From Isoetes taiwanensis (taxonomy: Eukaryota > Streptophyta > Lycopodiopsida > Isoetales > Isoetaceae), in NCBI GenBank assembly GCA_021234155.1, contig JAJEKV010000585.1:1-64000 (forward strand): 64,000 bases of DNA. Direction: 5' to 3'. Shown here in pieces: positions 57,437 through 64,000 of this stretch. The notes beneath the pieces were generated by a model that had not been told where the DNA came from, ran no database searches, and was given only the letters and a program-made list of their open reading frames with translations. Every line of letters starts with the position of its first letter. Position 1 is the stretch's first letter. Position numbers and translations under genes: made by a program.

Positions 57437-58400
57437 GAATGGGAGAATAATTGTTGTTACCTATATGATATAACAGTTGGAGTTGTCAGAATATTAGAAT
57501 ATTCTGTTCATACAGTTGAATAAATAGATGTAATGGTCATTCAAAAGTTTACTTGTTGCTGTTTAGGTTCTTCTTTCTTCTGGTTTATTGTTATGAGAGC
57601 CTCGCAAGGGAGGGAGTTGGAGCCGAGGGAGGGGAAGAAGGGGGGAGGGGGGATGGAGGGGAAACATTTATCAAAGATCAAAGGGACGGCAATTGGTTTG
57701 GTGGTAGAACTCCATAGGCCGGGTAATTTTGATAAAGCGATTTGATTTTTAGTTTGTTAACTATTATTTCATTATTTCTGCTCCTTGATCTCTCAAAAAA
57801 AAGAGAAGAGAAGAGGGTACGCGGAGATACCGTGAGAATTCCATAGGAGTGTTTGATAGTTTCATGAGCATCTTGACAAACCTTAACATAGACCTCAAGC
57901 ATTTTTTACAAGTCAGATCAAGATAATGCCAAAATGCAACAAGACTTGAAGGACTCGAGACTTGGGATGTAGTATCAAGTGCAAAACCAAGGCCAAAGCA
58001 AGGAAAGCAAGTGAAGGTTCCAGTGATTTTGGAATAGACTGATGAGTTGTTTCAACTCCAAGTCTATATGAATTGATCTGCAACGACTTGTTGCATGTCT
58101 TTTACCTATAGAGATGTGAAACTTGTGTCAAGTTCTGATTCATAGTGTGCTTGTACATACTCATCTTAGTCTAGGAGTTCAACCATAATTTTTCCAGTAC
58201 AGAAAATATGAGGTCACTTTGCATCTCACTTCTAAATTTGAAAATTCTACATGAGTTTTTCCTTTTCTCCAATGAGAAGCAAATTGTGTATTAGAAAGGC
58301 ATGTCAACGTGGCAAACATAACTAGCCAAAAAATATCCTCTAAAATTCATTCAAGATATGTTTTGTTCTCAAATTTGAAATTCCATTTATTAGTTTAAAA
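57437..58400. other. No gene recognised
   Basis: Includes a purine tract (GAGGGAGGGGAAGAAGGGGG, about 57610-57665). No supported gene. Confidence 0.4.
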
Positions 58401-58407
58401 TCCCCAT

Positions 58408-60740
58408 TGTTAGTCCTGTGCCTCATGGTACAGGACTATTCGTGCATACGACGGACCAGGTCAAGCTCAAGGATCCACAGACAGGCACGGGTCAGCCGTC
58501 AAAAGCCCAGCAAAAGACTAAGCAGCAGACCACGCAATTTCAAAGCCCTGGTCTCGCTTTCAAGAGGCGCCGGGCTGCAAGTGACGGCCCGTCATCGCCT
58601 CAAGGCAAAGTGATTCTAGATACTTCAAGAGGCACCGCCAAAGATTCCTCAGAATCGTGCCTCCTTCCGTGAGTCGGCACCGAGATCAGTCAGAGTGTCT
58701 ATATTGGGCCAAAGGCCATTGTACTATATATATGAGTAGAGCTAGCACATGAGTTTAGATGAGTTTTTGAGTCTTGTCTCCGTTCAATCTTCTCTCGACA
58801 AGTAGAGCTCATGTATGTTCATCATTGATATCAAAGAAGCTTATCATTTTCCCTCATTGTTCTTTTGTTCTTCATTTTCTTTTCTTGTTCTTCTTGCAAA
58901 TCCTGCGGACATAGTCCCCCTGATTCTCCTGTTAGATCCACGGGTCCTCACAGAGGGCTGTCTTTGCAGGAGTTCCCCAACCTGCACTCCCAAACACCGC
59001 CGCCGCCGGGTCTGATTCGCTTTTTCCTTCCTTCTGCCGCCATGTCCGTCCGAAACTTCACTGAAGAACTTCTTTTCCTGCATCGGGCGCCTCGCTTGGA
59101 GCGCCATCAGCGACGGGAAGTTGTTCGTGATATGTATGGATCTCTTTTATGACATTGAGGGAGGCCACATCTTGGCCTAGGGCTCCGGGCCGGCGCCACT
59201 CCACCCCTCGTGGTCCTGCCTCGGCCCAAGTTCCCACCCTGCTGCAAACATTGCTCACAGCCCTCGGGCCACTCATCACTATCAGAGCCCTATCAAGCTC
59301 CACCTTCTCAACCTTACTTTCATACCCCAACATGCCTACATCCATCATTCTTCGGGCCATATGCCTTTCACAACCATCATCTCCACCGGTAAGGTGGATA
59401 TCCACATGTCTCTTTGGCGCCTCCCTCAGAATTTCCCTTCCCTACATTCCACCACTCTTCCCTGCTTACAACCTTACAGACTCAAAACCAATGCTCAGCA
59501 CCTTCAAGATTCTCCCCGCAGCCACCCCCGGCCATCGTGGTCCTTCGTGCACCATGCCACCACCAACTCCACCTCAATATAACCACTATACCGCTCCCCG
59601 CCCAGCCAAGCACTTTCACCTCTACCTTTCGTGACTCTTAAGCTGACTTATCCCACCTTTGGCAACACGAAAGGCAAACCTTTAGACCAAAGTGCTCAGC
59701 CCACATGGAAGAATTTGAGGCTCTGGCTGTCCCGAATGGTCATGCGCAACCTCAACTGAAATTCCACATCTTTTTCCACCACACTACGCGGTTTCCTCTC
59801 ATCAATGGCTCATGTCAAACAAAAGCCACCGGAAACAAGATTGGTCGAAATGAGAACCGCTTTTCTTCCTCACTATGGGACCACGGATGATGATCAACTT
59901 CATCTCAAGCAACTCAATGACCTTCAACAAGAGCCCACGGAGTTCCGCCTGTGATTTTGCAGATCGCCTTCACATTCTCGCCAAGAACTCAAAGAATACC
60001 CCACACGAGCCGATTTTGGTCTGGTTTCTCCAAGGACTTCCTCCAAATTTATCCGACTCATGATCAATACCATACCAAGACTTTGAGCAGGCTATCGACC
60101 TTGTCAATCACTACCAATGTTTCTCCCCGTGGCTTGGCTCTTCAGAGCTCCCTTTCATTCCACCGGGCCATGGTTCCACGTGAGCCTGTTCAACCTCAAC
60201 ACGCCAATCATAGCCATAGCCAGATGACGGGTGCCATATTCAGAAATATCAAGGCCACTTGGCTTAATGAGTGCAACTCCACCAATGGCCCGCCATTGTA
60301 AAGATGCAACATGTGCAATCATGTTACCTAAGAGTGCACTCGCACTCATCCTACACCTTCCCGCAACAAACCGGTTTATCAAGTGCAAACCACACCTCAG
60401 CCACAATCGCAATATCGCCAGCCCACCAATGCAAAAGCAACCCAATTACCTCTATCAAGAATCAGAGCAACAACGGGACCCAACACACGCCCTCCTTTTG
60501 ATCCTTCTAAAGCCTGTTATCACGGCCAAGAATGGGGTCATACCACCACGGGCGGCGGTCCTCAACTTCCACAAGTTCGTACAGCTTCCGCGGCACAAAT
60601 CAGACCACATCGGTCCGGCTTCACGGCTTACTAACTCGATTGCCAACGCAAACAAGGTCAAGGCCCCGTTTTTCTGAAGCCACCTCTAGGCCAAAGAATC
60701 ACGCTTATCAACCAGCTCCCGCCAATTAACCTCGATGGAT
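58408..60740 (+). mobile_element. LTR retroelement relic, gag only
   Basis: It begins TGTTAGTCCTGTGCC with a short hairpin (TAGTCCTGTG...TACAGGACTA). A TATATATGAG TATA-like box lies at 58727 and a T/C-rich stretch ends near 58911, which could be the end of an LTR. No second LTR and no pol sequence follow before 60740, so this is a truncated copy. Confidence 0.45.
59041..60740 (+). pseudogene. Retrotransposon gag remnant with zinc knuckle
   Basis: After a Pro/Ser/His-rich N-terminal part in shifting frames comes a capsid-like block (FLPHYGTTDDDQLHLKQLND, SACDFADRLHILAKNSK, FLQGLPPNLS) that matches the helix order of Retrotrans_gag/UBN2 domains. Then KACYHGQEWGHTTTG is a damaged CCHC zinc knuckle. 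Frames change at least four times. Gag would form the virus-like particle; here it cannot be made. Confidence 0.6.
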
Positions 60741-61440
60741 CAACAAGCACAGAAGAAATTTTTCGTGCTCTTAATCGGGTGGATTCACGCTTATAGTGGA
60801 TCAGTTTTGGTGTCCCCCATGTCCCCCCAAATAGCTTAAAAGTATAGCTTGTATTTGTGGTTTAAGAAATGCATTTGTGGTTTGAGAATTTGTATAACAT
60901 TGATTATGTTGATGCCTTTTCCAGTAACCGATGAGTAATTCTAATAATAACCAACCACTTCATTAATAATGGAGGGAATCTTTTCAAATGCTCAAACGGT
61001 GGAAACGTAGAGGGAGTTTGTTCCTCATTCTTTTGCTCAAGATATTTTGGTAAGTCTACAAAGCAGGAAGCACATTTTGAAAAAAATGGAGAAGAAAGAT
61101 GTATTCTTAGATATGGCAGATGAAGAAATCCGTAACATCCGTAATGAAGATCCATTTGTTAGGGTGAGTTTGAGATCATTGTTGAAAGAAATTCAACTGG
61201 GAAGTTTCGTGATTGTGGTTTAGAACATGCAACTATTTCTAGTGTCAAACTTGAGAATGCGATGATATATCAATCGGTTATGATCCTAGTATTGTGGACA
61301 ATACTATAAAGAATATCAAGAAGAGAAAAAGAGAGATACAGAGCAAGAACGCCCAAGAAACAAAGACAGAAAAAAGACAAAAGAAGCTAATGAGGATTGG
61401 TGATGTGATCGCCGTGGGGAATATACGCTTATATATAATG
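60741..61440. other. Possible captured coding piece, unknown
   Basis: Plus-strand words such as MADEEIRNIRNEDPFVRV and, in another frame, FRDCGLEHATISSVKLENA followed by GYDPSIVDNTIKNIKKR (61090-61320) look like exons of a real protein, but I cannot name it, and frames break between them. Confidence 0.3.
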
Positions 61441-63040
61441 TGATATTCCTCGACTGCCACCATACAAGTCTACCTGGGTAGCCTTGTATGCATTGGGAAG
61501 TGGCAAGGGGTGCACATCTAAGTTAATTGTTTAACTTAGATAACCTTAGGATAAGACCCATTTCCACATGGCCTTATCCTATTGGGCAACCGCCACACGG
61601 CCTCATCCTAGTGGTGCCACGCGGGCATCCCATGTGGACCCACACCTATATTAGCTCTAACCCTAACCCTAGACCTTTTTCCCCGACCTAGCACCTAAAC
61701 TCCCCATCCACGCCTCAAACTCCGCTTCGAAAGCACCGCTCATCGTAGCCTAGCCTCGGAGCAGCAGCCCCGGAAGGTGTGTATGATCGTAGAGGGAGCA
61801 AGTCTTCGAGCCACGCCAAGGAGCATGGAGACGCCTGTGGATGGGAGGAAGCGCCTCGAGGAGGTAGGTTGAGTAGAGTCCATGTCGGGTTCATCCGGGA
61901 GTTAGCAATCCAGATGGGTTAGTATTTCGTGAGCTAGAGTAGAGCCACCCTAGATCTTTTGTTGAACATCTTGAACCCTAATCAATGAACCCTAACTAAT
62001 AGTTAGATATGTATGATTAGGTTAAGATGTTCATATGATATTGTTCATGATGATTATGGGATGATGGTTGATCATGTTTGTTCCTCTTGTGTTGGGAAGG
62101 GGGTAGAGACCTAGGGCCATATGTAGTATGTTCCTAGTATAGATCCCTTTAGTTCCTATTAGATTGCGGGCCCTGTGCATAGGAACCCACCGTGCTATGG
62201 AGGCTATGATGTGACTCAAAGACTACACAACGGGCTAGAGGCAATATGGAGGGAGGATCCCCGCCGAAAGGGGGACTACTTGGGATCCCATAGTGGGCTA
62301 GGCTTATGGCCGGCCACTGCGGTGGGCCGGCATGGGTCCGGACACCTCCCCGGGCTAAGGTGTTGCCCCCCGCCTCAAGAGTTGCAAGTGTCGGCTTGGC
62401 TCTTGTTTTGGGGGTTCACGGGTACCTAATCGTGTCGCCACGATTCTCTAGCTGCCTGTGGAGCCTCTAGACCCCCGGAGGGGAGATGCAACCCTTCCTA
62501 CCTCGACGGACTGTGGAGATGCAACCCGAGTAGTCCCGATGGGTGATGCCATGGGATTGCATATCCGAAGGTTAGAGTCATGCCAGAGCCTCGATCTAGC
62601 CCATCCGCAAAGTATGCACAGTGAGGGGCGGATGGAGTGGTCAACCCTAGCCATTGTCTTATGCCAGCCCCGCCATTGTTATGACTCGGTCCGCTTCTAT
62701 CTTGAGGCCTATCCAACACCGACTTCCTTATATGTCGATCCACTCGTGGGAGCTCTCACATTTTATGGTATGTGGCTATGTTCTTTTGCACCTTTGATAT
62801 GTGATGGACTACCCTTCGAGGTAGTATTTGTATTGTTGATGCTAGTTCTCGACATGTTTATCGCCTCACTGTTATAGGAGCCCATAGGGAAGGGCGCCAA
62901 GACACCTTCAGATCCCTCCCCGCACTAGGGTCACCCTAGAGCGGGGTAGACGGAGGGCCCTCTGGGCGGCCGCTGAGCCGATGGGGATTTCGCCGAGTGT
63001 AAGTACCGAAAGCCAGATATTTAGCAGTGGAGCTGCCACA
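61441..63040 (+). repeat. Long 5' LTR, about 1.6 kb
   Basis: Starts TGATATTCC and ends GCTGCCACA, with a primer site one base later. The second LTR is outside the window, so the start is a guess. Contains CTAACCCTAACCCTA (about 61657), which is only a telomere-like word. Confidence 0.5.
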
Positions 63041-63041
63041 A

Positions 63042-63053
63042 TGGTATCGAGCC
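63042..63053 (+). other. Primer-binding site, initiator Met tRNA
   Basis: TGGTATCGAGCC against the usual TGGTATCAGAGCC: one base missing, correct position after an LTR ending in CA. Confidence 0.75.
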
Positions 63054-63611
63054 ATGTTCTTGGTTGACCAGAACTAGCACCCACCATAACCTTGAAAGTA
63101 GTCTAACAAGCTTATAGGGTGTGAAATAAAATTTCCACCATCGAACCCTCAAAATAAGGGAAAAATTTTTCTTAGGTAGTGGGTCCAAATTAGCTTAAGT
63201 GTTAGACTAAGAAATGAATCAGTTAATTCATCCTCTAGTAAATTGGTGTGGAAATTATGTACCGTGATCAAATTTCACATATAATGGGTCAAGAATCATG
63301 CCAACGGAGACCCGAAAGTGAAAAATGGCACTAATTCATAATTAGCACATCAAACCATTAGGAAATTCGAAAAAATTTAAAGTATAATACAAAATTAATA
63401 CAAAGTTAATATATACATTAATAATTAAATAATTACTAAATATGGTGTAATTAATAAGGGAGGCCATAATAAATAGGGTAATTATGGTGGGAGAATATTC
63501 CTAGGGACCCTCCTTTTAAATATCTCGACACCTCATTCCCTCTCTCCAACCCTTCACCTTCACCTCTCTCTTGATCAGCCTTTACGCCACCCATTTCTTG
63601 AACCACAAGAC

Positions 63612-64000
63612 ATGGCACGCACCAAGCAAACCCACAGGAAGCCTCGGCCCTAGGCCCACCTCTCCATGGCGCAAAGCCAGGGCGGCATGTCAAGAAGGTC
63701 CCCGAACACCTTCGGCCGGGCCAGCGACGAGGAGTTCCCTAGCAAAGAAGAAGAAGAAGCCACCGTGAGCTTCCATGATGCCGAGGAGAGCCCCCAGCAG
63801 CAGCTGGCCATCGAGGCACGCAGAGAACGGATGAATCTCGCCACTTCGGGCCTCGGACACCGAGGTGGAAGAACAAAGTTGAAGAACAGTGGAAGAGCAA
63901 AGACCACCACCAAACCGAGGAAGCGGGCCCTTCCTAAGTGCCCAAGAAGAAGGGTAAGGAAAAGGTCTGGAGTGGCCGGAGGAGAGGGCCGCCAGAAGAA
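63612..64000 (+). pseudogene. LTR-retrotransposon gag start with histone H3-like N-terminus, partial
   Basis: About 560 bases after the primer site an ATG opens MARTKQTHRKPRP and then a TAG (63651-63653). The same frame continues without a stop to the window end: AHLSMAQSQGGMSRRS, DEEFPSKEEEEATVSFHDAE, ESPQQQLAIEARRERMN and a basic tail. A second ATG at 63666 could start the protein after the stop. Residues 1-10 equal the histone H3 tail except for His where H3 has Ala7, but no histone fold follows, so it is not an H3 gene. Position and acidic/basic composition fit a gag or leader protein. It runs off the window. Confidence 0.55.

Noticed and set aside
61650-61675. Telomere-like CTAACCCTAACCCTA
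   Set aside because: Only about two and a half units inside an LTR.
63612-64000. Histone H3 gene
   Set aside because: Only the first ten residues resemble H3; there is a stop at codon 14 and no histone fold afterwards.

Overview
This is nuclear DNA from a land plant with a large, repeat-rich genome. The window holds plant gene families (a plasma-membrane type syntaxin, and pieces of PPR, ABCB transporter, GH1 glucosidase and PIRL-type LRR genes), GT-AG introns, and many plant transposable elements, mostly broken. The PPR style, the DUF7869 and ParB/methyltransferase genes and the abundance of RTE-like LINEs lean towards a fern or another non-seed plant, but that is inference. Only one single-copy host gene looks nearly complete: a Qa-SNARE at 50.1-51.1 kb, which carries a +1 frameshift in a run of six G.

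Layout from the left. 1-3.6 kb: a PPR scrap and a 41-bp minisatellite. 3.6-10.5 kb: two decayed genes head to head, a DUF7869 putative transposase on the minus strand and, on the plus strand, a multi-exon gene joining a ParB-like domain to an N4/N6 DNA methyltransferase of the beta motif order (DLPY first, SGTT later). The noncoding parts around and inside the second gene are sprinkled with a palindrome of the form GTATTC-(n)-GAATAC. 11.7-16.5 kb: a PIF/Harbinger element with a DDE nuclease gene and a Myb/SANT-like gene. 17.5-20.1 kb: a MITE, then a LINE truncated exactly at the reverse-transcriptase YADD motif and bounded by a clean target-site duplication.

20.7-39 kb is dominated by tandem repeats: two arrays of a GAATCT/AGATTC motif on opposite strands, an ATATGTCATATA array and a GCATTTATTGCGGCCATTAAT array. 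The repeats are split by a 6,986-bp CACTA transposon (28407-35392, 3-bp ATA duplication) whose empty site survives in a neighbouring repeat copy. The CACTA element carries exons of a coiled-coil protein and a nested MITE with about 100-bp inverted repeats.

39-46 kb: a SINE-like sequence, the 3' end of a LINE ending in (TTC)n, and tail-to-tail with it a second LINE ending in (TATTC)n. The second LINE is split by a 3,587-bp gene-capturing (Pack-type) element with about 29-bp inverted repeats and an apparent 4-bp duplication. That element contains, in order and with introns, several ABCB transporter exons and then GH1 beta-glucosidase exons. Removing it restores the LINE reading frame exactly. 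49.2 kb: a 31-nt-arm perfect-type hairpin next to the syntaxin gene. 51.6-57.4 kb: a deleted Ty3/Gypsy element with two diverged LTRs and a Met-tRNA primer site, itself interrupted by a third LINE. 58.4-60.7 kb: a gag-only LTR-retroelement relic. 61.4 kb to the end: a long LTR, primer site and start of a gag gene whose first residues closely copy the histone H3 tail.

The two most interesting items are the ParB-methyltransferase gene, a bacterial or phage-like domain pair in a plant repeat, and the Pack-type element with an unusual 4-bp target duplication.
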